From Muribaculaceae bacterium (lineage in GTDB: Bacteria > Bacteroidota > Bacteroidia > Bacteroidales > Muribaculaceae), in contig JAFOXR010000067.1 in NCBI GenBank assembly GCA_017391675.1, positions 1 through 35,329 on the forward strand: a stretch of 35,329 nucleotides of DNA. Reading direction: 5' to 3'. The position numbers and the translations under genes are program-made. This document shows, in pieces, positions 1-8,117 of this stretch. A model generated the notes under the pieces. It had not been told where the DNA came from and searched no databases. It saw only the letters and a program-made list of their open reading frames with translations. Position 1 is the first letter of the stretch. Every line of letters starts with the position of its first letter.

Positions 1-365
1 ACAAGACGAAGCGTTGAGTCGTTCACCTGCTTGAAGAACATTTCCGGATCGCCGTTCACAGGAATAAGCTTCATGGCATTCTTGCCAAGATGCTGTATTC
101 GGCCTTTTACATTATATACGGTATCGTTGCCCTCACAACCGCCTTCCAGATATACCATGTCCAACGAATACACATTTTCCAGACTTTCGGCATTTAATGT
201 GAGTTCATATATAATGCCAGGTCCATCGGCAGCAGGAAGATTTCCTACATAAGTTTCAACAAGCACCTCGTCCTTATCGGCAGCAACGGCATGTTTCTTT
301 TCATTACCCGGCTGGCATGCCGTCATCATCACAGCTGCAACAGCCATTAAAGCGTACTTCCTCAT
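1..365 (-). CDS. NlpE-like lipoprotein, C-terminus cut by window edge
   Basis: This is a minus-strand frame starting with ATG at 365 and still open at base 1, so only about 121 N-terminal residues are visible. The N-terminus MRKYALMAVAAVMMTACQP is a lipoprotein signal with a lipobox-like TAC before the lipidated Cys. The mature part contains YVGNLPAADGPGI, which resembles the start of the NlpE N-terminal domain (copper-resistance/surface-sensing lipoprotein family), but the CxxC cysteines of E. coli NlpE are absent (AADG instead). NlpE proteins are outer-membrane lipoproteins linked to envelope stress. The start lies only 7 bases after the cysS stop on the same strand, so co-transcription with cysS is likely. 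The family call comes from the N-terminal motif alone. Confidence 0.7.
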   Translation of the reverse strand, partial: MRKYALMAVAAVMMTACQPGNEKKHAVAADKDEVLVETYVGNLPAADGPGIIYELTLNAESLENVYSLDMVYLEGGCEGNDTVYNVKGRIQHLGKNAMKLIPVNGDPEMFFKQVNDSTLRL

Positions 366-372
366 AACGGAT

Positions 373-1851
373 TTATTTTACTTTCCATTCAAAGCCGTCC
401 TTGGTGTCCTTCACATCAAATCCGATTTCTGCTAGGCGGTTACGGATAAGGTCGCTTGTTGCCCAATCCTTGTTATCCTTAGCAGTCTTGCGAATTTGCA
501 AAAGCAAGTCTACGGCCTCTTCATAAGGTTTCAAATTCACATCGCCACCAGCTGCCACATCACGCACGCCCAAGATATCAAACAAGAACACCTTGAACAC
601 GCTCTTAAGCTCGTCAAGATCGGCTTGAGAAATAGCTGCCTTCCCGTCATTAACAAGGTTGATAGCTCGGCAAGCGTCAAATAGGTTAGCAATCACGGTA
701 GGCGTATTCAAGTCATCGTTCATTGCCTCATAGCATTTGCGCTTCAACTCGTCAACGCTCAAGTCTACAGTAGTTGAATCGCCAGCCTTCAGTTCGTTCA
801 GGCGTTTCCAGCCGTCCATCATGCGGTCATAAGCCTTTTCGGCTGCCTTCAGAGCATCATTTGAGAAGTCTACAGTACCGCGATAATGAGCCATAAGAAT
901 GAAGAAACGGATAGTCATAGGAGAATAAGCCTGCTCTAGCAGCTTGTGGTTTCCTGTAAAGAATTCATCAAGCGTGATGAAGTTTCCTAGCGACTTACCC
1001 ATCTTCTGACCGTTGATAGTAATCATATTATTGTGCATCCAGTAGCGCACTGCATCGTGACCAGAGTGTGCTACCGACTGAGCAATCTCGCACTCGTGAT
1101 GAGGGAACATCAAGTCCATACCTCCACCATGCACATCAAATGTATCACCAAGATACTTTGTTCCCATTGTAGAGCACTCCAAGTGCCAGCCAGGGAAACC
1201 GTCGCTCCATGGCGAAGGCCAGCGCATGATATGTTCGGGCGCAGCTTTCTTCCACAATGCAAAGTCGGCAGGATTACGCTTTTCCGACTGTCCGTCAAGC
1301 GCACGGGTAGTGTTAAGGAGTTCGTCTATATTGCGGCCCGACAATTTGCCATAATTAAAATCCTTGTTATACTTTGGCACATCAAAATACACCGAGCCAT
1401 CGCTTTCGTAAGCATAACCAGCCTCAAGAATTTTCTTGATATACTCAATCTGCTCGATAATATGTCCCGACGCATGAGGTTCAATGCTTGGAGGCAGCAC
1501 ATTAAGTGCATCCATTGCCTTATGATAGCGGTTAAGATAGAACTGCACCACTTCCATTGGCTCAAGATTTTCCAGACGAGCCTTCTTGGCAATCTTGTCA
1601 TCGCCGTCGTCGGCATCATGTTCCAAGTGACCCACATCGGTAATATTGCGCACATAGCGAACCTTATATCCCAGGTGCAACAGATAGCGATAGAAGATAT
1701 CGAATGTTATCGCTGGACGCGCATGTCCCAAGTGTCCGTCACCATATACCGTAGGACCGCACACATACATTCCCACATGAGGAGCATTAAGCGGTTTAAA
1801 CTGTTCTTTTTTACGCGATAGAGTGTTGTAAATATATAATGGGTGTTCCAT
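373..1851 (-). CDS. cysS: cysteinyl-tRNA synthetase
   Basis: Class I aminoacyl-tRNA synthetase that charges tRNA-Cys in the cytoplasm. The protein of about 492 residues has the usual family length. Near the N-terminus it shows [19 protein letters not shown], containing the first zinc Cys and the HIGH-type motif (HLGH). Further on are GWHLECS and HHECEIAQS with the remaining zinc ligands, then KMGKSLGN as the KMSKS loop. The frame is open upstream to an ATG at 1914, which would overlap the preceding gene. I chose the ATG at 1851 ([18 protein letters not shown]) because family members begin at this point, just ahead of the ..YNTL.R.KE.F motif. It is the fourth gene of a minus-strand run behind a LolD-like ATPase, a NigD-like lipoprotein and a DUF3467 protein. 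Confidence 0.97.
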   Translation of the reverse strand: MEHPLYIYNTLSRKKEQFKPLNAPHVGMYVCGPTVYGDGHLGHARPAITFDIFYRYLLHLGYKVRYVRNITDVGHLEHDADDGDDKIAKKARLENLEPMEVVQFYLNRYHKAMDALNVLPPSIEPHASGHIIEQIEYIKKILEAGYAYESDGSVYFDVPKYNKDFNYGKLSGRNIDELLNTTRALDGQSEKRNPADFALWKKAAPEHIMRWPSPWSDGFPGWHLECSTMGTKYLGDTFDVHGGGMDLMFPHHECEIAQSVAHSGHDAVRYWMHNNMITINGQKMGKSLGNFITLDEFFTGNHKLLEQAYSPMTIRFFILMAHYRGTVDFSNDALKAAEKAYDRMMDGWKRLNELKAGDSTTVDLSVDELKRKCYEAMNDDLNTPTVIANLFDACRAINLVNDGKAAISQADLDELKSVFKVFLFDILGVRDVAAGGDVNLKPYEEAVDLLLQIRKTAKDNKDWATSDLIRNRLAEIGFDVKDTKDGFEWKVK

Positions 1852-1897
1852 AATCCTATACTTTAAACATTTATATTCCATGTAATGATTATTTTTT

Positions 1898-2221
1898 TTA
1901 AGAAAGTCCGCCATTTACACCAAACGGATTCAATGGAGCATTACCGCCATTGGGAAGCTTCGGCTTTATTTCTCCGAAAGTCTCTTCATACTTGCGCACA
2001 TTGTCCTGCAACGCAAACAGAAGCTGCTTAACATTCTCCGGCGTCATGACTATACGGCTCTGCACCTTTGCCTGAGGCAAATTAGGAGCCATGCATATCA
2101 TGTCAAGAAAGAATTCCGACGGACCGTGAGTAATCACAGCCAGGTTGGCATACTTTCCTTGAGCCACTTCGGGCGACATTTCTATACTTATCTCTTTTTT
2201 CTGTTGATTTGAATTATTCAT
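1898..2221 (-). CDS. DUF3467 domain protein
   Basis: A protein of 107 residues without signal peptide or membrane segment. The pattern of an early [17 protein letters not shown], a central SEFFLDM and a late [17 protein letters not shown] matches the small, widespread DUF3467 family as I know it; its molecular role is not established. The C-terminus is a Gly/Asn/Pro-rich tail. It starts 18 bases downstream of the NigD-like gene and ends 46 bases before the chosen cysS start, so it probably belongs to the same transcript. Confidence 0.85.
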   Translation of the reverse strand: MNNSNQQKKEISIEMSPEVAQGKYANLAVITHGPSEFFLDMICMAPNLPQAKVQSRIVMTPENVKQLLFALQDNVRKYEETFGEIKPKLPNGGNAPLNPFGVNGGLS

Positions 2222-2239
2222 AACAGCATATTTTTATTT

Positions 2240-2911
2240 TCAATATTTCATAAAATCATAATACTTCGCTTCGGGCCAACTTAGGTCAACAGCATTATAC
2301 CGCACTCCTGCAACTTCTTCGTTCTCCCACACAGGAGCGATGTAATAGCTCAGATAAGTTTCGAGCCAGTAAAAAGTCTGTGCTCCCATCAAGTCCTGAA
2401 TCTGATACATCGGTACGATTCCGTCCTCTCCTGGTATTCCAGATGTAGCCAAGAACAAACGGCGTGGCTTCTCAGTATATTCAAGCATGCACCTCACATT
2501 GATATAGTTACCCGTACGCCACACGCTCTTAACCTTCACTTCGTCACTCTTAAACCCGTCCAGTTCGGCTTGCGGCAGAATCTCAATAGTGTCGGTTGTC
2601 ACCTTTGAAAAGCCTTTCACCTCCACCACTTTAGTGTTATCCCCCAAATCGTTCTCAACTATATAATTAAGGAGCAGACGCTGTCCCTTCACCATTCCTG
2701 GCCTATTCATATTGCTGGCAGTGAGTGTCACAAGCGGAGAGTCATCATAAGCCTGATACGAAAAAACCGACCTATCGCCATTATCGCCCTCGTAGGTCAC
2801 CATATCATAACAGAAATCGCCATATTCAAATGCTTCCTCTTCGTTGCATGATGTCATTGCTGCCACACACAGCACGCACATCGCCACTATATAAAGTATT
2901 TTACTCTTCAT
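2240..2911 (-). CDS. NigD-like lipoprotein
   Basis: A predicted envelope lipoprotein of 223 residues. The signal sequence ends in CVAAMTSCNEEE, giving a lipidated Cys. The rest is beta-rich and acidic, with no membrane segment and no catalytic motif. Length, lipobox and overall layout resemble the Bacteroidetes NigD-like family (named after a gene in a bacteriocin locus, function unknown); this assignment is from memory. The frame also begins with GTG at 2923 overlapping the ABC gene stop, but I chose the ATG at 2911 because it sits 5 bases after an AGGA and directly precedes the signal sequence. It follows the LolD-like ATPase gene by 8 bases. Confidence 0.7.
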   Translation of the reverse strand: MKSKILYIVAMCVLCVAAMTSCNEEEAFEYGDFCYDMVTYEGDNGDRSVFSYQAYDDSPLVTLTASNMNRPGMVKGQRLLLNYIVENDLGDNTKVVEVKGFSKVTTDTIEILPQAELDGFKSDEVKVKSVWRTGNYINVRCMLEYTEKPRRLFLATSGIPGEDGIVPMYQIQDLMGAQTFYWLETYLSYYIAPVWENEEVAGVRYNAVDLSWPEAKYYDFMKY

Positions 2912-2919
2912 TGTTCCTG

Positions 2920-3588
2920 TCACTTTTTAATTACATCGTTAACTATTCTTCCGTCACGCATATACAGCACCCTATCGGCATCACTGGCCAAGGTCTCGTC
3001 ATGAGTAACTATCACAAAAGTTTGCTGCATCTCATCGCGCAACCGGAAAAACAAATTATGCAGCTCCTGCTTGTTCTTTGTATCCAGACTACCCGAAGGT
3101 TCATCGGCAAGCACTACTGCCGGGCGATTCACCAGAGCACGGGCAACAGCGGCACGCTGCCTCTCTCCTCCCGAGAGTTCTGCAGGTTTATGATCTAGCC
3201 TTTCACCCAAGCCCATATACTCAAGCAGTTCTTTCGCTCGGGCAGATGCTTCTTTCTGCTTCATTCCGCCTATCAACGCCGGCATCATCACATTTTCCAA
3301 AGCAGTGAACTCTGGCAGCAACTGATGGAACTGGAACACAAAACCGATGTTCTGATTACGGAATCTCGCAAGGCTACTGTCCTTCATGCTCAGCACATCT
3401 TGTCCGTCATAGAGCACCGAACCGCTGTCAGGCGAGTCCAGGGTACCCATAATCTGGAGCAATGTAGTCTTGCCCGCACCGCTCGGTCCCACTATCGTAA
3501 CCACCTCGCCACGGTTAATGTCAACATTCACATTGTCAAGCACCTGCAATGCGCCATAGCTCTTGTTTATGTTCCGTATCTTTATCAT
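2920..3588 (-). CDS. LolD-like ABC transporter ATP-binding protein
   Basis: A stand-alone nucleotide-binding subunit of 222 residues, the size of LolD/MacB-type ATPases. It has Walker [10 protein letters not shown] (about residue 34), Q-loop [18 protein letters not shown], the ABC signature LSGGERQR, Walker [10 protein letters not shown] and the H-loop VTHD. In LolCDE this subunit powers release of lipoproteins from the inner membrane. No permease gene is adjacent, and the next gene encodes a lipoprotein, so its partner must be elsewhere. It is the first gene of the minus-strand run down to the NlpE-like gene. The specific role in lipoprotein release is inferred from sequence type only. Confidence 0.85.
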   Translation of the reverse strand: MIKIRNINKSYGALQVLDNVNVDINRGEVVTIVGPSGAGKTTLLQIMGTLDSPDSGSVLYDGQDVLSMKDSSLARFRNQNIGFVFQFHQLLPEFTALENVMMPALIGGMKQKEASARAKELLEYMGLGERLDHKPAELSGGERQRAAVARALVNRPAVVLADEPSGSLDTKNKQELHNLFFRLRDEMQQTFVIVTHDETLASDADRVLYMRDGRIVNDVIKK

Positions 3589-3638
3589 TTCCAGTTCACA
3601 CCTGAGACTATTTGCCGTCTCATTTTCAATTTAAATAG

Positions 3639-3646
3639 CAAAAATA
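3639..3646 (-). promoter_or_regulatory. Bacteroidetes -7 box before the lolD-like gene
   Basis: On the minus strand this reads TATTTTTG, which fits TAnnTTTG, 50 bases upstream of the lolD-like ATG. No good TTTG lies at the -33 distance, so the call is moderate. It would start the transcript for the lolD-like to NlpE-like gene run. Confidence 0.4.
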
Positions 3647-3791
3647 CAACTTTTCTGCGAGAATATACCCTTTTACTTTAATTTATTGTCAACAAAAATC
3701 TTTTTTAGATTTCATTCATAAACCAAACAGGGCATTTTATTGCAAAATTTGATGCAGTTTAAAGATATTCTATCGTCATTTTGATATAAAA

Positions 3792-3823
3792 TTTGCCCAA
3801 TCACAAAATTTTTGCTATGTTTG
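3792..3823 (+). promoter_or_regulatory. asnA promoter (TTTG - 20 nt - TATGTTTG)
   Basis: TTTG at 3792-3795 and TATGTTTG at 3816-3823 match the Bacteroidetes housekeeping -33/-7 consensus with a 20-nt spacer. Transcription would start near 3830, which rules out the upstream in-frame TTG at 3793 and supports the ATG at 3850 as the asnA start. Confidence 0.7.
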
Positions 3824-3849
3824 CCCCCGAATTGCATAAAACAAGAGAA

Positions 3850-4884
3850 ATGGCATTAATAATACCCAAAAAATATAAGCAAAAGCTATTGCCCGAAACA
3901 ACGGAAGTAGCAATCAAGAAAATTAAGGAAACTTTCCAGGAAAAGCTGTCACGCAGGCTCAACTTGCGTCGCGTAACCGCTCCGCTATTTGTCCTTACCG
4001 GTACTGGCATAAACGACGATCTCAACGGAGTTGAACACGCTGTCACTTTCAATATCGACTGCATGGGCGGACGCCAGGCCGAAGTAGTTCACTCGCTTGC
4101 AAAATGGAAACGAATGAAATTGGGCGCCTACGACATTCCTGCAGGATACGGACTTTACACCGACATGAACGCCATTCGCGCCTGCGAAGACCTTGACAAC
4201 CTGCATTCTCTATATGTTGACCAATGGGACTGGGAACAGTCTATCAAGGAAGAGGACCGCACACTGGAATACCTGAAGGATACGGTAAAAAGCATTTACA
4301 GCGCACTCAAGGAAACCGAATATTTAATATACGAAGAATTCCCTCACATCACTCCACGCCTGCCTAAGGAAATCAAGTTCATTCATTCGCAGGAACTGCT
4401 TGACATGTTCCCCGACCTCCCAGCTAAAGAACGCGAAGCCGAGGCAGCAAAGAAATATGGAGCAATTTTCCTTATTGGCATCGGAGCGCCGCTAAGCAAC
4501 GGAGAACCTCATGACGGACGAGCACCAGACTATGACGACTGGATTACTCCAAACAGCGACGGATTCCAAGGGCTTAACGGTGACATACTATTATGGGACG
4601 ACATTCTGGAAACCCCATTTGAACTGTCATCGATGGGCATACGGGTAAGCCCGAAGTCACTCATGCAACAGCTTGAGGCAAGGAATTGCACCGAGCGCAC
4701 ATCTCTTACATTCCACCGCACACTGCTAGCCGGCGAGCTACCTCTTTCTATCGGTGGAGGTATCGGACAAAGCCGCCTCTGCATGTTCCTGTTGCAAAAA
4801 GCTCACATCGGAGAAGTGCAGGCCAGCATCTGGCCCGAAGAGCAAATCGAGACATGCCGCAAACACGGCATCATGCTAGTATAA
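3850..4884 (+). CDS. asnA: aspartate-ammonia ligase (asparagine synthetase A)
   Basis: Makes asparagine from aspartate, ammonia and ATP in the cytoplasm; the fold is related to class II aminoacyl-tRNA synthetases. The protein of 344 residues is slightly longer than the roughly 330-residue E. coli enzyme. Clear family blocks are FEVVHSLAKWKR-like EVVHSLAKWKRMKLG, LYVDQWDWE, FIHSQELL, RAPDYDDW, GLNGDILLWD, FELSSMGIRV and IGGGIGQSRLCMFLLQ. The reading frame extends upstream to a TTG at 3793, but that codon lies inside the promoter, and the ATG at 3850 matches the family N-terminus. It appears to be a single-gene transcript. Confidence 0.97.
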   Translation: MALIIPKKYKQKLLPETTEVAIKKIKETFQEKLSRRLNLRRVTAPLFVLTGTGINDDLNGVEHAVTFNIDCMGGRQAEVVHSLAKWKRMKLGAYDIPAGYGLYTDMNAIRACEDLDNLHSLYVDQWDWEQSIKEEDRTLEYLKDTVKSIYSALKETEYLIYEEFPHITPRLPKEIKFIHSQELLDMFPDLPAKEREAEAAKKYGAIFLIGIGAPLSNGEPHDGRAPDYDDWITPNSDGFQGLNGDILLWDDILETPFELSSMGIRVSPKSLMQQLEARNCTERTSLTFHRTLLAGELPLSIGGGIGQSRLCMFLLQKAHIGEVQASIWPEEQIETCRKHGIMLV

Positions 4885-4898
4885 CAACCTCACAAAAG

Positions 4899-4937
4899 CG
4901 CAATCATTCAAAAAATCATCGGGAATTGCGTTTTTTT
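4899..4937 (+). terminator. possible asnA terminator
   Basis: CGCAAT (4899-4904) can pair with ATTGCG (4925-4930), followed by seven T. The 20-nt loop makes the hairpin weak, but its position 14 bases after the asnA stop and the T-run suit a terminator. Confidence 0.4.
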
Positions 4938-4947
4938 CGTTCAATAT

Positions 4948-4978
4948 TTTGCAGAATATAAAATTTATTGTACCTTTG
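4948..4978 (+). promoter_or_regulatory. tRNA-Asp promoter (TTTG - 19 nt - TACCTTTG)
   Basis: TTTG at 4948-4951 and TACCTTTG at 4971-4978 give a textbook Bacteroidetes promoter with a 19-nt spacer, placing the start about 35-40 bases ahead of mature tRNA-Asp. Confidence 0.75.
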
Positions 4979-5022
4979 CACTCGCAAACGCAAAAGTGCG
5001 TTAGTTTCATAAGCAATATTTT

Positions 5023-5096
5023 GGTGCGTTAGTTCAGTTGGTTAGAATATCTGCCTGTCACGCAGGGGGTCACGGGTTCGAGTCCCGTACGCACCG
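5023..5096 (+). tRNA. tRNA-Asp (GTC)
   Basis: Complete cloverleaf of 74 nt. Acceptor GGTGCGT pairs with ACGCACC, discriminator is G. D-stem GTTC/GAAT, anticodon stem TCTGC/GCAGG around loop CTGTCAC (anticodon GTC), variable GGGTC, and T-arm ACGGG-TTCGAGT-CCCGT. The 3' CCA is not encoded. Confidence 0.97.
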
Positions 5097-5100
5097 CAAA

Positions 5101-5130
5101 AGCCTTGAAGAAATCTTCAAGGCTTTTTTG
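5101..5130 (+). terminator. intrinsic terminator after tRNA-Asp
   Basis: Perfect 10-bp stem AGCCTTGAAG (5101-5110) / CTTCAAGGCT (5115-5124) with a 4-nt AAAT loop, followed by a T-run to 5129. It starts 4 bases past the tRNA. Confidence 0.9.
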
Positions 5131-5144
5131 TTTTATCATAGCTA

Positions 5145-5187
5145 CGCTACCCGAACAACATTCCCGCTAAGAGCGTTATAGGTAGCG
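5145..5187 (+). repeat. nested inverted repeat ahead of crcB
   Basis: CGCTACC (5145-5151) is complementary to GGTAGCG (5181-5187), and between them CGCT-AAG-AGCG (5165-5175) forms a small inner hairpin. It sits 18 bases before the crcB ATG. It could be an operator or leader structure. It lacks the GATG-containing core of the known fluoride riboswitch. Confidence 0.4.
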
Positions 5188-5205
5188 AACATAAATTCAA
5201 CGGTC

Positions 5206-5586
5206 ATGAACATATTACGAGCCATATTACTTGTAGGAATAGGCAGCGCCGGAGGAGGCATATTGCGTTTCCTCATCGGCAAGTGGATACACAATCTCAT
5301 CAGCACATCTTTCCCGTTAGGGACGATGATTGTGAACATTGCAGGCTGTTTTATCATAGGCCTTGTTTACGGCATCTTCAGCCGCGAGACATCTGCCGAC
5401 ACAAACATGCAGCTTCTTCTTGCCACCGGCTTTTGCGGAGGATTTACCACCTTCTCGTCATTCATGCACGAAAACATGGTAATGCTGGAAAATGGCAATC
5501 TCTTGCAACTGGCTGCATACACAATCTTAAGCATAATCCTTGGCATCACAGCTTTATACCTAGCAGTATATCTGCTAAGAAATTAG
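5206..5586 (+). CDS. crcB: CrcB-type fluoride ion channel
   Basis: A small inner-membrane protein of 126 residues with four hydrophobic segments, the usual CrcB/Fluc size. It would act as a dual-topology dimer exporting fluoride. Family signatures are the N-terminal GGGILRFLIGKW, MIVNIAGCFIIGLVYG with the conserved Asn, and GFCGGFTTFSSF, which carries the Phe-box/polar track of the pore. The gene lies alone between the tRNA-Asp terminator and the slyD promoter. No clear TAnnTTTG box precedes it, and only a nested inverted repeat is visible upstream. Confidence 0.93.
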   Translation: MNILRAILLVGIGSAGGGILRFLIGKWIHNLISTSFPLGTMIVNIAGCFIIGLVYGIFSRETSADTNMQLLLATGFCGGFTTFSSFMHENMVMLENGNLLQLAAYTILSIILGITALYLAVYLLRN

Positions 5587-5616
5587 CCATCGGAAGTCAA
5601 GATTTACGCCCGCCTC

Positions 5617-5647
5617 TTGTGCAAGCGACTTATTTAAAGTAACTTTG
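5617..5647 (+). promoter_or_regulatory. slyD promoter (TTG - 20 nt - TAACTTTG)
   Basis: TTG at 5617-5619 and TAACTTTG at 5640-5647 fit the consensus. Just downstream TGCCTC (5650-5655) pairs with GAGGCA (5665-5670), so the transcript may begin within or beside a small 5' hairpin. Confidence 0.6.
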
Positions 5648-5710
5648 CATGCCTCTCTATAACTGAGGCACGCAAAATGAATTATTTTACAATTTAAACA
5701 TACGATATTT

Positions 5711-6271
5711 ATGGAAACAATCAAACCAGGCAAATACATCGAACTCGCCTATGAAGTATATGAAGTAGAAAAGAAAGAAGAAGCTCTGATGATGAAATTC
5801 ACAGAAGAACACCCCGACCGATTCATCTTCGGCGTGGAGAAAGATGTGTTGCCCGATTTTGAAAAGGGATTGCAAGGCCTTAAAGCCGGCGACACTTTCG
5901 ACATGACTTTTGCTCCCGAACAAGCATTCGGAAAGCACGAGCAAGAATATGTAATGGAGCTTGACAAAGCTATATTCTGCAACGAAGAAGGCGAATTTGA
6001 CAGCAAGACAGTATATGTAGGCAATGTGATACCTATGATGACCGAAGACGGATACCGCGTTCACGGCATCGTTCTAGATATCACTGATGAAAAAGTATCG
6101 GTAGACTTCAACCACCCGCTAGCTGGCAAAACCGTGCGCTACAAAGGCAAAGTAGTGACAGTACGCGACGCCAAAGCCGAAGACATGCAACCACAGCATT
6201 CATGCGGTTGCGGATGCGGTCACGACAGCTGTGGAGATGGTTGCGGAGATGGTTGCGGAGGCTGCCACTAA
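5711..6271 (+). CDS. slyD: SlyD-type FKBP peptidyl-prolyl isomerase with metal-binding tail
   Basis: Cytoplasmic FKBP-fold prolyl isomerase and chaperone of 186 residues. The FKBP part is split by an insert-in-flap region, as in SlyD: LPDFEKGLQGLKAGD and APEQAFGKHEQEYV before it, then VSVDFNHPLAGKTVRYKGKV after. The last 26 residues hold seven Cys and three His, resembling the E. coli SlyD tail that binds nickel and other metals. The tail is encoded partly by a tandem 12-base repeat (GGAGATGGTTGC, twice) around 6233-6256, so its length may vary between strains. It has its own promoter and no clear terminator. Confidence 0.93.
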   Translation: METIKPGKYIELAYEVYEVEKKEEALMMKFTEEHPDRFIFGVEKDVLPDFEKGLQGLKAGDTFDMTFAPEQAFGKHEQEYVMELDKAIFCNEEGEFDSKTVYVGNVIPMMTEDGYRVHGIVLDITDEKVSVDFNHPLAGKTVRYKGKVVTVRDAKAEDMQPQHSCGCGCGHDSCGDGCGDGCGGCH

Positions 6272-6323
6272 AAGCCCTCTCTATTAAAAAAACTTAAATT
6301 CCAGACATTCCTTAACAGGAGTA

Positions 6324-6354
6324 TTTGGATTTATTTGCAATAATCGTACATTTG
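6324..6354 (+). promoter_or_regulatory. promoter of small RNA unit 1 (TTTG - 19 nt - TACATTTG)
   Basis: TTTG at 6324-6327 and TACATTTG at 6347-6354 with a 19-nt spacer match the housekeeping consensus. Only an RNA unit ending in a strong terminator follows, not an ORF. Confidence 0.7.
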
Positions 6355-6359
6355 CTATG

Positions 6360-6432
6360 TGTTTTTCATAGTATTAAAATAAGATTAAGGTTTCAACAGA
6401 CTTCGTAGTGATTACGAGGTCTGTTTTATTTT
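6360..6432 (+). ncRNA. candidate ~70-nt small RNA or leader, family member 1
   Basis: A compact unit without a coding frame: promoter at 6324-6354, a conserved 5' block TTTTTCATAGTATTA (6362-6376), then TTAAGGTT (6385-6392), and a strong terminator hairpin at 6395-6425. The start point is estimated from the -7 box. A second unit on the minus strand at 23326-23394 shares TTTTTCATAGkATTA at the same 7-nt distance from its -7 box, then TTAAGGTT, but has an unrelated hairpin. It lies upstream of sufB on the same strand, with the suf -7 box downstream of its terminator. It could be an independent small RNA or an attenuated leader. From memory, similar blocks recur in Bacteroides genomes; I cannot verify this here. 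Confidence 0.65.
6395..6432 (+). terminator. terminator of small RNA unit 1
   Basis: A 13-bp stem (6395-6407 with 6413-6425, one T-G wobble) closes a GTGAT loop and is followed by TTATTTTG. It has the strength of a genuine intrinsic terminator and follows no ORF. Confidence 0.85.
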
Positions 6433-6473
6433 GTATTAATAGCAAATCTACAAGCAGATTAAGGATATTTTCG

Positions 6474-6481
6474 TAACTTTG
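6474..6481 (+). promoter_or_regulatory. suf operon -7 box
   Basis: TAACTTTG matches TAnnTTTG. It lies 42 bases after the small RNA terminator tail and implies a leader of about 115 nt before the sufB ATG. No matching TTTG is seen at -33, so an activator could be involved. Confidence 0.5.
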
Positions 6482-6605
6482 CAAATTAATTGGTTTATGG
6501 ACAGAACCTACTCAAAAACGGTTTTGTTCTAAGTTTTAAAAGCTAGGCATAAGCGACTGCATTTTCAACGCAAACATGCCACAATAAACTAACCACAAAA
6601 GGACA

Positions 6606-8084
6606 ATGAAGTCAAGCGAAAATACAGACAAAAACAGAAAGAAAGAAAATGAAGAAATCATACAGAATGCCGCAAACAGCGACTATAAGTATGGCTTCGT
6701 GACCGACATAGACATGCACATTATCCCCAAGGGGCTTAATGAAGATGTGATAAGATACATTTCCAAGACCAAGAACGAGCCCGAATGGATGCTTGAATTC
6801 CGACTGAATGCCTATAAATATTGGCTCACATTGGAAACTCCCACTTGGGCACATCTTGACATTCCAGAAATAGACTTCCAGGATATAAGCTACTTCGCGG
6901 CTCCAAAACAAAAAGAAGGGCCTAAAAGTCTCGACGAAGTCGATCCTGAAGTTCGCAAGACATTCGACAAGCTTGGGATATCGCTAGAAGAACAGATGCG
7001 CCTGTCGGGTATTGCCGTAGACGCCGTAATGGATAGCGTGAGCGTAAAAACCACCTACAAGGAGAAACTTGCCGAACTGGGTGTAATATTCTGCTCAATG
7101 TCCGAAGCCATTAAGGATTATCCCGATTTGGTAAAAAAATACCTTGGCAGCGTGGTGAACTATCGCGACAACTTCTATGCAGCTCTCAACAGTGCAGTAT
7201 TCTCCGACGGTTCATTCGTATACATTCCTAAAGGTGTTCGCTGTCCGATGGAGCTATCTACCTACTTCCGCATAAACGCTAAAGATACAGGACAATTCGA
7301 ACGCACTCTGATAGTTGCCGACGACGATGCCTATGTGAGCTATCTTGAAGGCTGTACAGCTCCGATGCGCGACGAGAACCAGCTTCACGCTGCTATCGTA
7401 GAAATAATCGTGGAGGACCGCGCAGAAGTCAAGTACTCTACCGTGCAGAACTGGTATCCAGGTGACAAGGACGGAAAGGGCGGAATATACAATTTCGTCA
7501 CAAAACGCGGTCTTTGCCGTGGCGACTTCTCCAAGTTGTCATGGACGCAGGTAGAAACAGGCTCGGCAATCACATGGAAATATCCAAGCTGCGTGCTGCA
7601 AGGCGACAACTCTGTGGGCGAATTCTACTCGGTAGCAGTAACCAACAACCATCAGCAAGCCGACACTGGAACAAAAATGATACACATAGGCAAGAACACA
7701 CGCAGCACTATAGTATCTAAGGGTATCTCGGCAGGACTAAGCCAAAACAGCTACCGCGGGCTGGTAAAAGTGCTGCCTAAAGCCACCAACAGCCGCAACT
7801 TCACTCAATGCGACAGCCTGCTGCTCACCGACACATGCGGAGCACACACATTCCCTTACATCGATGTTCAAAACGACTCATCGGTGGTTGAGCATGAAGC
7901 TACGACTTCCAAGATCAACGAAGAACAGATATTCTACTGCAACCAGCGAGGCATATCAACCGAAGACGCAATAGGTCTTATCGTAAACGGATACGCTAAG
8001 GAAGTGATGGCAAAGCTCCCAATGGAATTTGCCGTTGAAGCACAGAAACTGCTTTCAATATCACTCGAAGGCAGCGTGGGATAA
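6606..8084 (+). CDS. sufB: Fe-S cluster assembly scaffold SufB
   Basis: Scaffold subunit of the SufBCD complex, which builds Fe-S clusters on the cytoplasmic side using sulfur from SufS. At 492 residues it has full family length. Hallmarks are [55 protein letters not shown] and the C-terminal beta-helix with [21 protein letters not shown], which carries the conserved Cys proposed as sulfur acceptor, then [11 protein letters not shown]. The ATG at 6606 follows GGACA. It leads a plus-strand operon sufB-C-D-S. Confidence 0.97.
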   Translation: MKSSENTDKNRKKENEEIIQNAANSDYKYGFVTDIDMHIIPKGLNEDVIRYISKTKNEPEWMLEFRLNAYKYWLTLETPTWAHLDIPEIDFQDISYFAAPKQKEGPKSLDEVDPEVRKTFDKLGISLEEQMRLSGIAVDAVMDSVSVKTTYKEKLAELGVIFCSMSEAIKDYPDLVKKYLGSVVNYRDNFYAALNSAVFSDGSFVYIPKGVRCPMELSTYFRINAKDTGQFERTLIVADDDAYVSYLEGCTAPMRDENQLHAAIVEIIVEDRAEVKYSTVQNWYPGDKDGKGGIYNFVTKRGLCRGDFSKLSWTQVETGSAITWKYPSCVLQGDNSVGEFYSVAVTNNHQQADTGTKMIHIGKNTRSTIVSKGISAGLSQNSYRGLVKVLPKATNSRNFTQCDSLLLTDTCGAHTFPYIDVQNDSSVVEHEATTSKINEEQIFYCNQRGISTEDAIGLIVNGYAKEVMAKLPMEFAVEAQKLLSISLEGSVG

Positions 8085-8117
8085 ACACAACATAAAACAA
8101 GCAAAAAACAAAGGAAA

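Noticed and set aside
1033-1821. Long plus-strand ORF of 262 codons
   Set aside because: It lies wholly antisense to cysS, whose motifs are unmistakable; its protein shows no domain and the frame is a by-product of codon use.
2725-3198. Plus-strand ORF of 157 codons
   Set aside because: Antisense to the NigD-like and LolD-like genes, with no recognisable protein features.
5131-5205. Fluoride riboswitch ahead of crcB
   Set aside because: The GATG-containing conserved core of the crcB motif is missing; only a nested inverted repeat is present.
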